A stretch of DNA of 43,267 nt from Okeania sp. SIO2B3 (GCF_010672525.1 NZ_JAAHGH010000061.1:1-43267); one strand, 5' to 3'; positions 10,009 through 19,105 are shown, numbered from the stretch's first letter. Notes: generated by a model not told the origin, from the letters alone. Program-made: numbers and translations.

Positions 10009-11415
10009 GTGACAACCACAAGTAGTTCAGCACTTATTTTAGTTGTAGATGATACTCCAGCTAACCTCACAGTAATGGTTGAAACTTTAATTGATGAAGG
10101 ATATGAAGTTACCACAGCAATTAGCGGTGAACGAGCACTCAAACAAATTTCTTATGAATTGCCAGAACTGATATTGCTAGATATACAAATGCCAGTCATG
10201 GATGGATTTGAAACTTGTAAAAAGTTGAAAGAAAATCCTGAAACTAAAGATATTCCCGTAATTTTTATGACGGCCATGGCAGATAGTGAAAGTATCGTTA
10301 AAGGTTTTACTTTGGGAGCCGTTGATTATATTACAAAACCTTTTAAAGTAATAGAAGTTCTCGCTAGAGTTAAAACTCACATCAATTTACAATATTTGAG
10401 AAAAAATCTAGAACAAACAATAGTCGAGAAAACTCATGAACTCGATCAAATTTTAAATGAGTTAAAAAAATTTCAAGTAAAACTAATTCAAAGCGAAAAA
10501 ATGTCAGCACTAGGAGAATTAATTGCTGGAATAGCTCACGAATTAAATAATCCCATAGGTTCAATTTATAGTAATACTAATCATCTAGAAATTTATATTA
10601 AAAATATAATTCATCACTTATCTCTTTACCAAAAATATTATCCTCATCCTGTTTCAGAAATTATTGAAGATGCTGAAAAAATGGATCTAGACTTTATTAT
10701 TCATGATTTACCCAACATGGTTACATCTATGAAAGCAGCTTCAGAAAGAATTACTATCCTGAGCACATCTTTACGAACATTTTCTCGGATTGAATTAAAT
10801 AACAAAAAAAAGGTGACATTTCATATTCATAAAAGTATTAATAGCACCCTATTAATACTAAATCATCGTCTGAAAGCTAATCAGTATCGTTCACGGATTA
10901 AAGTAGTGAAAGAATATGGATATATTCCACATATTGAATGTTTTCCAGGACAATTAGGACAGGTATTTATGAATCTTATTTCTAATGCTATTGATGCTAT
11001 AAATGAGTTGAGTAATCAAAAAGAATTTTCTCAGTTGAAAGTTGTGCCTCAGATTTTAATTCATACTGCAATAAATGAGAATCAAACAGCAGTAGTGGTG
11101 AGAATTCAAGACAACGGAATGGGAATGTCACAAGAAGTTAAGGCAAAAGTTTTTGATAGCTATTTTACTACTAAACCAGTGGGTGATGGAACAGGTTTAG
11201 GATTGTGCATTGCCCATCAAATTGTAGTAGAAAACCATGGTGGGAGACTTTGGTGTGAATCAATTTTAGGCCAGGGTTCAGAATTTATTTTAGAATTACC
11301 ATTGAAGAAGGAAGAAGGAAGAAGGAAGAGGGAAGAGGCAGGAAGGCTTAATATCATGTCTGAGAAGGAAGAAGGAAGAAGGAAGAAGGAAGAGGGAAGA
11401 GGCAGAAAGGCTTAA
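10009..11415 (+). CDS. Receiver-histidine kinase with repeat-encoded tail
   Basis: Starts at GTG 10009, four bases after the upstream hybrid kinase. An N-terminal receiver domain has Asp14/Asp15, phosphoacceptor Asp58, Thr88 and Lys110. A coiled linker leads to a phosphoacceptor helix with GIAHELNNPIGS (His177), then an ATP-binding domain with FMNLISNAID, QDNGMGM and GTGLGL. It is cytoplasmic, without membrane segments. Such REC-kinases usually take phosphate from an upstream kinase; here the neighbour is the obvious donor (inference). Homologous domains normally end near FILELPL (residue 432). The last 36 residues, Lys/Glu/Arg-rich, are encoded by the purine-rich tandem repeat that begins here. 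Confidence 0.92.
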   Translation: MTTTSSSALILVVDDTPANLTVMVETLIDEGYEVTTAISGERALKQISYELPELILLDIQMPVMDGFETCKKLKENPETKDIPVIFMTAMADSESIVKGFTLGAVDYITKPFKVIEVLARVKTHINLQYLRKNLEQTIVEKTHELDQILNELKKFQVKLIQSEKMSALGELIAGIAHELNNPIGSIYSNTNHLEIYIKNIIHHLSLYQKYYPHPVSEIIEDAEKMDLDFIIHDLPNMVTSMKAASERITILSTSLRTFSRIELNNKKKVTFHIHKSINSTLLILNHRLKANQYRSRIKVVKEYGYIPHIECFPGQLGQVFMNLISNAIDAINELSNQKEFSQLKVVPQILIHTAINENQTAVVVRIQDNGMGMSQEVKAKVFDSYFTTKPVGDGTGLGLCIAHQIVVENHGGRLWCESILGQGSEFILELPLKKEEGRRKREEAGRLNIMSEKEEGRRKKEEGRGRKA

Positions 11416-11580
11416 TATCATGTCCGAGAAGTGAAGAAGGAAGAAGGAAGAGGGAAGAGGCAGGAAGGCTTAATATCATGTCCGAGAAGTGAAGAAGGAA
11501 GAAGGAAGAAGGAAGAGGGAAGAGGCAGGAAGGCTTAATATCATGTCCGAGAAGGAAGAAGGAAGAGGGAAGAAGGCTTA
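11306..11580 (+). repeat. Purine-rich tandem array overlapping a kinase 3' end
   Basis: Four imperfect units with about 58-65 bp spacing, each joining a GGAAGAA/GGGAAGA microsatellite to AGGCTTAATATCATGTC. The AATATCATGTC core begins at 11350, 11414, 11472 and 11537. The first units are translated as the tail of the REC-kinase; the stop at 11415 lies within the array. The ATATCATGTCCG part is the end sequence of a dispersed element (see 12054 and 18359). Confidence 0.85.
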
Positions 11581-11624
11581 AAAACTTGAAAAAACCTAAA
11601 TTTCCTGTAGATATTCACCCTTGA

Positions 11625-11875
11625 GTTTAACTTTCCTGGCGGGAAGTCCCGCGCTCTCCCGCAGGGGAGCGTCGGGATGAAAGCCAGGGCCAGGATTCGG
11701 ATACCTTCATAAGCTAAACGTTCACAAGCCCTTGACAAGCTAGCTACATTTTGTTATTCTCCAGTTCAAAACAGGGGGAGGACATCACCTCTGTCTAAAC
11801 AGCGGTCAGGGTTTCCCAGACTGAAGAATCCCGCGTTGCCCTTACGGGACAACGTCGGGAGTATGTCAAACAAAT
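11625..11875 (+). other. Remnant resembling an IS200/IS605-type right end
   Basis: No gene survives. Bases about 11829-11870 form an imperfect hairpin (cccgcgttgcccttacgggacaacgtcggga) followed by GTATGTCAA. The TCAA ending after a GC-rich hairpin resembles the right ends seen next to TnpB fragments at 18230-18270 and 42623-42660. A second GC-rich hairpin lies at about 11640-11675. TnpB coding sequence itself is not recognisable here. Confidence 0.35.
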
Positions 11876-11962
11876 GATATTATTTCTTGCTTCTTTCTTC
11901 CCTCCTGACTCCCCCTCCTGGGAGGGGTTAGGGGTGGGTTGACTCCTGACTCCTAATATCAT

Positions 11963-12053
11963 CAGGATTTACGCAAAGACACTATGTATAGAGTCCAGTA
12001 ACTATTGGACAATAGTTAAAAGTACTATATATAGCGTATCTGCGTAAGTCCTA
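11963..12053 (+). mobile_element. 91-bp MITE, copy A
   Basis: Begins CAGGATTTACGCA and ends TGCGTAAGTCCTA, near-perfect 13-bp inverted ends. It is flanked by the 5-bp duplication ATCAT (11958-11962 and 12054-12058). The centre is the 18-bp palindrome AACTATTGGACAATAGTT at 12000-12017. It is inserted in the end sequence of another repeat (AATATCATGTCCGG), splitting it. It has no coding capacity. Confidence 0.9.
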
Positions 12054-12058
12054 ATCAT

Positions 12059-12304
12059 GTCCGGATAATCAGTTATAAAAAAACCTTTTCCCTTCTTACC
12101 TTTTCTTTCCTCACAGGAGTGCGCATTCCCTCTCTTGGTCAGCATTCCCTCTCTTGGTCGGCGTTCCCTTGCGTCTGACGCCGACGCGGGTTCCGACCGC
12201 TTGCGTCTGACGCGCCCCGCGGGGTCGCACCGCTTCTGCCTCCTGCCTCCAGCTCCCGCTGCCTTCCTTCCACCAAAGTCTAATTATTCAACCGGACATG
12301 ATAT
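12059..12304. mobile_element. Second repeat element with ATCATGTCCGG ends
   Basis: The left end (ATCATGTCCGGATAAT, reconstructed across the MITE insertion) and the right end (ATTATTCAACCGGACATGAT, 12283-12302) are inverted copies. The interior is about 210 bp of low-complexity and GC-rich short repeats and encodes nothing credible. A similar element with the same ends lies at 18359-18500. Confidence 0.6.
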
Positions 12305-12321
12305 GACTCCTGACTCCTCCG

Positions 12322-15300
12322 TCATTTTATCGGAATATTGATCATAAATTCTGTGCCTTTTCCTGCTTGAGAAATACATTCTAACTGTCCTCCATGTTGC
12401 TCAGTGATAATTTGGTAACTAATAAACAACCCTAGTCCGGTGCCTTTACCAACTGTTTTAGTAGTAAAAAAGGGGTCAAAAATTCGTTGACAAATATCTT
12501 CACTCATTCCAATGCCGTTGTCAGCAATTCTAATTCTTACCGTTTGCGAGTCTTTCACCTCAGTTGTGATGGAAATTTGGGGACAATTCTCTGACTCTGA
12601 GGCGATTACAGCATCAAGTGCATTGTTCAGAATATGTAGAAATACTTGATTGAGTTGATTGGCATAACAGTTAACCCGGGGAAGTTCCCCATAGTTTTTA
12701 ACAATAGCAATTTCTAGACCAGAGCTATTTCCATTGAGACGATGTTGCAAAATCATTAAGGTATTATCTAATCCTTCATGGATGTTTACCTCCTTGCTTT
12801 TCGATTCGTCCAGGCGGGAGAAGTTACGCAAACCGCGAATAATTTTGCTAATGCGCTTACTTCCTGTTTCCATAGAGTTCAAAAGTTTTTCTAAGTCGTC
12901 ACATAAGAACTCTAACTCAAGCTCTTCAAGTTTTTCTTGGATAACTGAACTAGGATCAGGTGAGTCTTCCTGGTAAAGGTTTAGCAGCTCTAGTAAGTCC
13001 TGGAAATATTCGCGAGCATGAGCGATATTACCTGAGATAAAGCTAATGGGATTGTTGATTTCATGGGCAATTCCTGCTACCATTTGTCCTAAAGAAGACA
13101 TTTTTTCAGTTTGGATCAGTTGAGCTTGGGTTTGTTGTAATTGTTTGAGAGTTTCTTGTAAATGTTGGGTTCTTTGTTCAACTTTTGCTTCTAGATGTTG
13201 GTAAAGTCTGGCGTTTTCGATGGAGATGGCTGCTTGGGCGGTCAGCAGATTGAGAATTTCGAGGCGCTCTGGAGTAAAAGCTTCTGTAGTGAGGTTATTT
13301 TCTAGGTAGAGGATGCCAATAAGTTTTCCTTGGTGGAGAATGGGAGTACAGAGGAGACTTTTGGGTTTTTGTGCGAAAAAGTAAGGGTCTGTAGTGAAGG
13401 TATTGTTTTGCTCAAGGTTGTTCAATAACAGTGTTTTTTGAGTGTGTTTGACAGTATTGATGATGGTGAGGGGTATGATTTCAGTTTGTTCTAGAGTAAT
13501 AGTGGATAGATCGCAAGTGTTGTTATGGCATTGAGCAACGATTTCCCAATTGTCGGAGTTGCTTAACAATAACACTCCTTTGTTTGCTCCAGCATTTTCC
13601 ATTAGAACCCGCATCAATTTTGAGAGCAAGCTATTGAGTTCGATTTCTTCGGAGATGGCTCTGGAGGCTTTGATGACAGATGCTTGGTCTAGGACTATAG
13701 TGAGTGTATCTGAGGATTGAGTAGAGGTGACAGTGTTGTGGAAATTATGGGGTTCTTTTCTTTCTAGGATGGCAGTGAGAAGTTGGGGATATGTTGATTC
13801 GAGTTGTTTGGTTTTGGCTCTTGCTCCCCAACGAGCGTAACAATAATAAGCTTCTTGCATATAGCCTACTGCCGCTTTTTCTTGACACCAGTCGAGGTAG
13901 AATTTTGCCACTAATTCATTCGCTAAGGCTTCTTCTTGGATGTATTCGTTTTCTTTGGCTCCAGCAATGGCGCGTGCATAAAGTTCGACCGCTTCAGCTT
14001 TTTGTCCTAAGACTCGGCATTTTTCTGCTTCTACCAAATCAACTTTATGTTGATGATTCATGGGAGCATAATTTGCCCACTGTTGTTGTAATTGTGTTTG
14101 GTTTTGTTCGACCCGCTGGAATTCTGCTGATGTTTCTTCTGCAGGTGAACTCATCTGTGCTAAAGCAACTAGAGAATCATAGAAATAAAATGCAGGTTCA
14201 GTTACTGAACCTGCGCCACCCATTAAATAACGCCTACCTTCAACTGCATAGTTTTGAGCTGATTCAATTTCTCCAAACAAGTAACAAAGCATCAGTTTAT
14301 AGACATAGAAGTAATACAACCCATTAGAATCATTGGCTTCGAGCAGTTGGGGCAGAAGTTCTGCTTCTTGGAGAGCCTCCCCAGACAATGTACTTGGATC
14401 TTCTACAGCTTCCAGCAAATTTAAAATTGATTGCCAATAAATTAGACACCAATTTCCTGTTATTAATTGATTCAATTGCACTAACGCATGGGAGTAAGCA
14501 CGAGTCTCCGGCTCCAAGATAGCAAGAGACTGACCGCACCAAAAAGAATTAAGACAAAAACCGTGAGCACAATATCCAAGAAATTCCAGACTCCCTACTT
14601 CTAGCCCAGTTGCATACCCATCTTGCAAGAGCGGTAACACTTCTTTGATATGATATTTGCGGTGTAAAATGAATATTCCCGCCACAGCTAATACCTCTGG
14701 TTTAACAGCTTTAGCATCCAGTTTGGAAACGACCTGAATTGCTAATTGACCAAACTTCACCCCCATATCGACATCTTGCAAAAAATTACAAGCAACGATA
14801 CCATAGGTACTATAAGCAAGAACAGAGGCTGTTGTGTTGCCATATTGAATGGAGAGTTTGACTGATAAGCTAATCAGTAAAGGAAACAAGGGAGAACCGG
14901 AGATATAAGCTGCTGGGGTGATACTATTGGCAATCTGAATAATGGCGATTTTTTCCACGTCCGTCATGATTTGCAGATCAACTAAGTCTTCAATTTCCCG
15001 GTCGCCGATCGCTCTGTTAATCTCGGCAATGCAATCTTGAATATCATTTTGTGTAGGTGTTTGAGGAAAAGTTACATCAAACTGTTGTAAGAGTTGTTGG
15101 GCAATGGCAATAGCTTCATTGGATTTATTCTGGAAGACATTTGCTCGAATTCTAATTAGGTAAACATTAACCTTTTCCAGTAAATAATTTGCCTGTTCGA
15201 TGACTGTATCAATGAACTGCTCCATCACATCAAACTCACCACATAGTGAAGCCAATTCTGCCGTTAAATTATGGAATTCCAGACACATTTCATATTGATG

Positions 15301-17724
15301 CTGCCAAGGTTTTTTGCCGAGCAAGGATAATCCAATGCTGGCATATTCACGACCTGCTTGATAAGCTGTTGCAGCTCTGGCTTTGCGACAGGCAATTAGA
15401 TTGAGTTTGGATAATTCATCTCGTTCTTTTTGTTCACTAATTAAGACCGTTCCATAATTTAATTGACCCACTAGCTCAAAAATTCTATGTTCTCTTGCTT
15501 CTTTGGGGAGCTGTTGCAGTAGAAGTTGTCCGATGTGGTAATGGGTTATTTGTTTTTCCTTTTCTGGAATCAAAGAATAAGCTGCCTGTTGTACTCGGTC
15601 ATGTAAAAAGCGATAACCAACTGTAATATCGTCAACATCCTTTTCCCCTTCTCCCTGGAAAAACTTATAGGTTTCACTCTGAGGAATTACAAACCCTTCT
15701 TGTAATGCTCCCCATAAATCTGTTGCCACTTTCTCTAGGTTTTTTTCACAAATTACCGCTAAGGTTTCCAAGTCAAACTGGTTACCAATGCAAGCTGCTA
15801 ACTTCAGTACATTCTGGGTAGCTTCATCTAGTTTACGTAAACGCCCGACCATGAATTCTAGCACATCATCGGTGAGGGCTAACTGTCGTATTTGCGTTAA
15901 ATCACATTGCCAGTAACCCGCCTCTGAATCAAATGTAATCCAAGCATCTTCATACAACCCTTTCAAAAATTGGGTTGTAAAAAATGGGTTTCCTTTGGTC
16001 TTTTGATAGACTAATTGAGACAATGGTGTAGCATTTTCCACAGAACATTGCAGAGTATCGGCAACTAAACGAGTAATATCTACTTCCCTTAAAGCAGCTA
16101 GTGTGATGGTATTAATCTTCACTTCCTGTTTTTGAATTTCATCCAGTGTCAGCATTAATGGATGAGTAGGAAACACTTCGTTATCTCGATAAGCTCCCAA
16201 TAATAGCAAATAACCTATCTCCGACTCACTCATCAACAACTTCAGCAGTTTCAACGATGCCAAATCTGCCCATTGTAAATCGTCCAGGAAAATCACTAGA
16301 GGATGATCTTTTGTCGTAAATACGCTAATAAATTTGCCAAACAGCAAGTTGAAACGATTCTGTGCTGCACTGCCAGACAATTCAGGAACAGGAGGTTGTT
16401 GACCAATAATATTTTCCAACTCTGGAATCACTTCAATTAGAACTTGACCGTTTTCTCCCACTGCATTGATAATTTTTTGTTTCCAATTATCCAGTTGGGT
16501 ATCACTTTCTGAGAGGAGTTGCCTCATTAAATCTCGAAAAGCTTGCACAATGGCAGAAAAGGGAATATTTCGATTGAATTGGTCAAACTTTCCTTTGATA
16601 AAATAGCCCCGTTGTCGAACTATGGGTTTGTGAATTTCATTGATAACAGCAGTTTTGCCAATACCTGAAAATCCTGCCACTAGCATCATTTCTACCCCAC
16701 AGGATTCTACTCCCCCCTTATTAAGGGGGGTTGGGGGGGATTCTTCTCCCCCTTTGCTAAGGGTAGTATCGGCGGGAGTGGCAACACGCTCAAAGGCGTT
16801 AAGGAGGGTTTGTATTTCCTGTTCCCTTCCGTAGAGTTTTTCAGGAATAATGAAGCGATCGCTCTTATCCCTCTGTCCTAATTCAAAGGATGGAATTTTC
16901 CCGATAGTTTCTAACTGTTGCAGACATCGCTCTAGATCGTACTTCAATCCCAAGGCACTCTGATAACGATCTTCAGCATTCTTAGCCATCAATTTCCGGA
17001 TAATATTCTGCAATACTTCTGGAACTTGACTTTCTATGGGAAAACTTGCTGTCTGGGCAATATGACAATGCAGCAATTCCATTGGGTCATTAGACTGAAA
17101 CGGTAATTTTCCGGTTAAGAGTTGAAAAAATGTTGCTCCCAGGGAATAAAAGTCGGTACGGTAGTCAATTCCTCGGTTCATGCGTCCGGTTTGTTCTGGG
17201 GAAATGTAGGCGAGAGTTCCTTGTAAGACTTTAGGGTTGATGAGTTGTTGTTGTTCGGTTGGTAGTAAACTGGAAATACTGAAGTCGATGAGTTTGACTT
17301 GCTTGGTTTCGGGATGAATCAGGATGTTACTTGGTTTGATATCTTTATGAATAATCCGTTGTTGGCTGAGATAGTGTAGAACTGATGCTAGTTGGATAGC
17401 TATGTTGAGGAAATCTTTTTGGGAATGCTCAGAGTGCTGCCAATAGTCCGAAAGGGCGATCGCTCCTGAGTCTGGCATCACCAAGGCGTAAGCATTGCCG
17501 TAACGTTCTAGGGCAAGAGGTTGAACAATAGCTGGATGTTCAAGATGGTGAGTAATGATATATTGGTTACGAAATTGGACTAATTCGTTAAAGTTGGGGT
17601 GGGGGTTGCGTAAGACTTTGATGATGACTGGTTGCCCTTGGGTAGTTTGGATAGCTTGATATACTAAGGTCCGGGTTCCGGCATATATTTGGTTTGTTTC
17701 TTGATAACCAGCTAAGTTTAGCAT
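12322..17724 (-). CDS. Ser/Thr kinase-ATPase-GAF-histidine kinase fusion (HstK type)
   Basis: An 1800-residue cytoplasmic signalling protein. The N-terminal Hanks-type kinase (about 1-270) has Lys36, HKDIKPSN with catalytic Asp128, and IDFS with Asp147. A predicted AAA ATPase follows, with Walker A GFSGIGKT (351-358) and Walker B VIFLDDLQW (Asp481/Asp482). A long helical region fills roughly 600-1330. A GAF domain (about 1345-1510) precedes a histidine kinase with GIAHEINNP (His1554), asparagines near 1700, ADNGIGM, and GTGLGL near 1761. This order is that of the cyanobacterial/HstK-like multi-kinases. About 24 residues (320-343, SKGGEESPPTPLNKGG) just before Walker A come from a dispersed DNA repeat inserted in frame. 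No partner gene adjoins it. Confidence 0.95.
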   Translation of the reverse strand: MLNLAGYQETNQIYAGTRTLVYQAIQTTQGQPVIIKVLRNPHPNFNELVQFRNQYIITHHLEHPAIVQPLALERYGNAYALVMPDSGAIALSDYWQHSEHSQKDFLNIAIQLASVLHYLSQQRIIHKDIKPSNILIHPETKQVKLIDFSISSLLPTEQQQLINPKVLQGTLAYISPEQTGRMNRGIDYRTDFYSLGATFFQLLTGKLPFQSNDPMELLHCHIAQTASFPIESQVPEVLQNIIRKLMAKNAEDRYQSALGLKYDLERCLQQLETIGKIPSFELGQRDKSDRFIIPEKLYGREQEIQTLLNAFERVATPADTTLSKGGEESPPTPLNKGGVESCGVEMMLVAGFSGIGKTAVINEIHKPIVRQRGYFIKGKFDQFNRNIPFSAIVQAFRDLMRQLLSESDTQLDNWKQKIINAVGENGQVLIEVIPELENIIGQQPPVPELSGSAAQNRFNLLFGKFISVFTTKDHPLVIFLDDLQWADLASLKLLKLLMSESEIGYLLLLGAYRDNEVFPTHPLMLTLDEIQKQEVKINTITLAALREVDITRLVADTLQCSVENATPLSQLVYQKTKGNPFFTTQFLKGLYEDAWITFDSEAGYWQCDLTQIRQLALTDDVLEFMVGRLRKLDEATQNVLKLAACIGNQFDLETLAVICEKNLEKVATDLWGALQEGFVIPQSETYKFFQGEGEKDVDDITVGYRFLHDRVQQAAYSLIPEKEKQITHYHIGQLLLQQLPKEAREHRIFELVGQLNYGTVLISEQKERDELSKLNLIACRKARAATAYQAGREYASIGLSLLGKKPWQHQYEMCLEFHNLTAELASLCGEFDVMEQFIDTVIEQANYLLEKVNVYLIRIRANVFQNKSNEAIAIAQQLLQQFDVTFPQTPTQNDIQDCIAEINRAIGDREIEDLVDLQIMTDVEKIAIIQIANSITPAAYISGSPLFPLLISLSVKLSIQYGNTTASVLAYSTYGIVACNFLQDVDMGVKFGQLAIQVVSKLDAKAVKPEVLAVAGIFILHRKYHIKEVLPLLQDGYATGLEVGSLEFLGYCAHGFCLNSFWCGQSLAILEPETRAYSHALVQLNQLITGNWCLIYWQSILNLLEAVEDPSTLSGEALQEAELLPQLLEANDSNGLYYFYVYKLMLCYLFGEIESAQNYAVEGRRYLMGGAGSVTEPAFYFYDSLVALAQMSSPAEETSAEFQRVEQNQTQLQQQWANYAPMNHQHKVDLVEAEKCRVLGQKAEAVELYARAIAGAKENEYIQEEALANELVAKFYLDWCQEKAAVGYMQEAYYCYARWGARAKTKQLESTYPQLLTAILERKEPHNFHNTVTSTQSSDTLTIVLDQASVIKASRAISEEIELNSLLSKLMRVLMENAGANKGVLLLSNSDNWEIVAQCHNNTCDLSTITLEQTEIIPLTIINTVKHTQKTLLLNNLEQNNTFTTDPYFFAQKPKSLLCTPILHQGKLIGILYLENNLTTEAFTPERLEILNLLTAQAAISIENARLYQHLEAKVEQRTQHLQETLKQLQQTQAQLIQTEKMSSLGQMVAGIAHEINNPISFISGNIAHAREYFQDLLELLNLYQEDSPDPSSVIQEKLEELELEFLCDDLEKLLNSMETGSKRISKIIRGLRNFSRLDESKSKEVNIHEGLDNTLMILQHRLNGNSSGLEIAIVKNYGELPRVNCYANQLNQVFLHILNNALDAVIASESENCPQISITTEVKDSQTVRIRIADNGIGMSEDICQRIFDPFFTTKTVGKGTGLGLFISYQIITEQHGGQLECISQAGKGTEFMINIPIK
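16688..16770 (-). repeat. Dispersed GC hairpin repeat inside a kinase gene
   Basis: Bases 16710-16757 contain cccccttattaaggggg and a second run of CCCCC/GGGGG. The repeat is in frame and adds a SPPTPLNKGG-type segment just upstream of the Walker A motif. The element type is common in cyanobacterial intergenic DNA and has here become part of a reading frame. Confidence 0.65.
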
Positions 17725-17751
17725 TTTGATTCTCAGGGGTAAAGTGAAGTA

Positions 17752-18011
17752 GGGTTTGCTGAAAAAGTCTTTTAGTAGGGGTAGGAGACAGGAGACAACC
17801 CACCCCCAACCCCTCCCAGGAGGGGAGAAATGGGAACTTAGAGGAGGTAGGAGCTAAGTTTTGTCCCTTAATTTTTCTGCCCAACTATGAGCCTAAAATA
17901 CGCTCCTTTTTGAGCGTGAAGAGCTGAAAACCAGGCACTTTTTAAAGGCAAAAAAAAGACTGAAACCTTTATCTGTAAATACTTTTAGATTTAATCAGCA
18001 AGCCCTAAGTA
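17752..18011. repeat. Repeat with TAGGGTTTGCTGAAAAA inverted ends
   Basis: The left end TAGGGTTTGCTGAAAAA (17752 on) and right end TCAGCAAGCCCTA (17997-18009) are inverted copies. The interior contains the hairpin cccctcccaggagggg (about 17812) and no gene. Related single ends occur at 23411, 30558 and 34345, and a compact version lies at 20269-20350. A reading frame crossing 17588-17884 is translated repeat and not a gene. Confidence 0.5.
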
Positions 18012-18229
18012 GCAAAAAATTAATTATTTTTGTTCTTATTGTACCAAATTAATGGTTGGAAAGAGAAGTGTTTTTTATGAGAGTTATAGCAGTCGCCATT
18101 ACTGTAATTGATAGATAAAAAGCTTACAACTCAGACAACGCAAGATTTTTCCTTCTTCCTTCTTCCTTCTTACTTCTGTTTTATGTGGAGATAGAGAGTT
18201 TAATTATCAAGATTGTCACCGATCTAACT
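18012..18229. other. Intergenic, no gene seen
   Basis: AT-rich sequence. Bases 18125-18165 (caactcagacaacgcaagatttttccttct) recur at 39605-39640 with few changes. A polypyrimidine run follows at about 18150-18180. Confidence 0.4.
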
Positions 18230-18270
18230 TTGACATCCTCTCCCGTGCTTCAACTGGGAGAGGATGTCAA
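18230..18270 (-). repeat. Right-end hairpin of the TnpB element
   Basis: TTGACATCCTCTCCC (18230-18244) pairs perfectly with GGGAGAGGATGTCAA (18256-18270) around an 11-base loop. GGAGGATGTCAA is also the end of the TnpB element at 42623. Transposon ends and the 3' part of TnpB guide RNAs lie at this position in related elements; here it is only a relic. Confidence 0.6.
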
Positions 18271-18358
18271 TATCTCTTGGTGCGCGTTCCGCAAGCGAGC
18301 TGAGGTCGTTGCGGGGTCGCATGGCTTTTTGACCATTCCAGAAACATTGTCATACCTG

Positions 18359-18500
18359 TAATATCATGTCCGTTGGTATTGATAGTCTTCTTCCCTCTTC
18401 CCTCTTCCCTCTTCCCTCTTCCCTCTTCCCTCTTCCCTCTTCCCTCTTCCTTCTTCCTTACCTTCGCTATACAATACCGATGCTACCGGACATGATATAA
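18359..18500. mobile_element. MITE-like element with ATATCATGTCCG ends and heptamer filler
   Basis: The left end (AATATCATGTCCGTTGGTATTG) and right end (CAATACCGATGCTACCGGACATGATAT) are inverted repeats. Between them is a microsatellite of about eight TTCCCTC heptamers (18390-18450). It sits inside TnpB-derived sequence, so it inserted after that element. Confidence 0.65.
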
Positions 18501-18972
18501 AAAAATTATTTGGTTTTCACGAATTATTTGAGTGGATAATTTATGCAGAAAATCCGTCCTAGTATCTTTGAGTTTGGCATATTTGTGTAGCATGACCTAG
18601 GAAAATTTAGCTACTCTCAATCTAGCTTTTTCATATCGTTTAGACCCTAATGTTTTCTTAGATAGTGATTTACTTAAGTTTCGTGAGCGCAGCACCTGCG
18701 GTTTGCGGAGCATGACCTAGGAAAAGAGGCTATTTTTTAATCCGTTTTTTCAATGGTTTAGGAGCATCAACCTTCGTACCACTGCTAAATTTAGCAAAGG
18801 TTTTAATGCCTAAGTCTATCCCCACTGAATTATCAGTTTTAGACAAAGTTTCAGGTAATATTTCCACTCCAAAACTTAAGAAATATCTATGAGCTGAATC
18901 TTTACATAAAATTGTTATAACACCCAAAATCTACTACCTACTACCTCACACCTCACACCTCACACCTCACAC

Positions 18973-19105
18973 TACTGGACTGTTTCATCTAAAATGTTGC
19001 AATAGAAAATGTTGCAATAGAAAATGTTGCAATAGAAAATGGGGTGATGGGGTGATGGGGTAACGAAAAAAGCTAATACACTATTTTAGGTGAAACAATC
19101 CACTA
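18973..19105. mobile_element. MITE-like element, TAGTGGATTGTTTCA ends
   Basis: Imperfect inverted ends: TACTGGACTGTTTCATCTAAAAT (from 18973) and ATTTTAGGTGAAACAATCCACTA (to 19105). The interior has AAAATGTTGCAATAG three times, then a GGGGTGAT run. The element at 33724-33826 is the same in the opposite orientation with fewer internal repeats. Noncoding. Confidence 0.7.

Larger units (their letters stand above)
18230..18950 (-). pseudogene. tnpB: Decayed TnpB element (IS200/IS605-type) with nested insertion
   Basis: Minus-strand fragments of a TnpB nuclease. Bases 18730-18927 still encode a RuvC-I motif (VGIDLGIKTFAKFSSGTK) and PKPLKKRIKK, which match the fragment at 43250. Further fragments at about 18525-18715 and 18330-18357 align with the TnpB piece at 43010-43260 (shared ggttttcacgaattattt and ccagaaacatt). 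A 140-bp element (18359-18500) interrupts it, and a short repeat (gcatgacctaggaaaa, near 18591 and 18711) occurs twice inside. The downstream end is a perfect 15-bp stem hairpin at 18230-18270. Not functional. Confidence 0.75.

Noticed and set aside
11541-11738. Minus-strand reading frame of 65 codons
   Set aside because: It runs through repeat DNA and GC-rich hairpins, with no ribosome site or protein-like composition.
12135-12341. Plus-strand reading frame of 68 codons
   Set aside because: Translated low-complexity repeat inside the 12059-12304 element, overlapping the real kinase gene end.
17588-17884. Minus-strand frame overlapping the giant kinase start
   Set aside because: Out of frame with the kinase, encoding repeat-derived sequence (cccctcccaggagggg hairpin).
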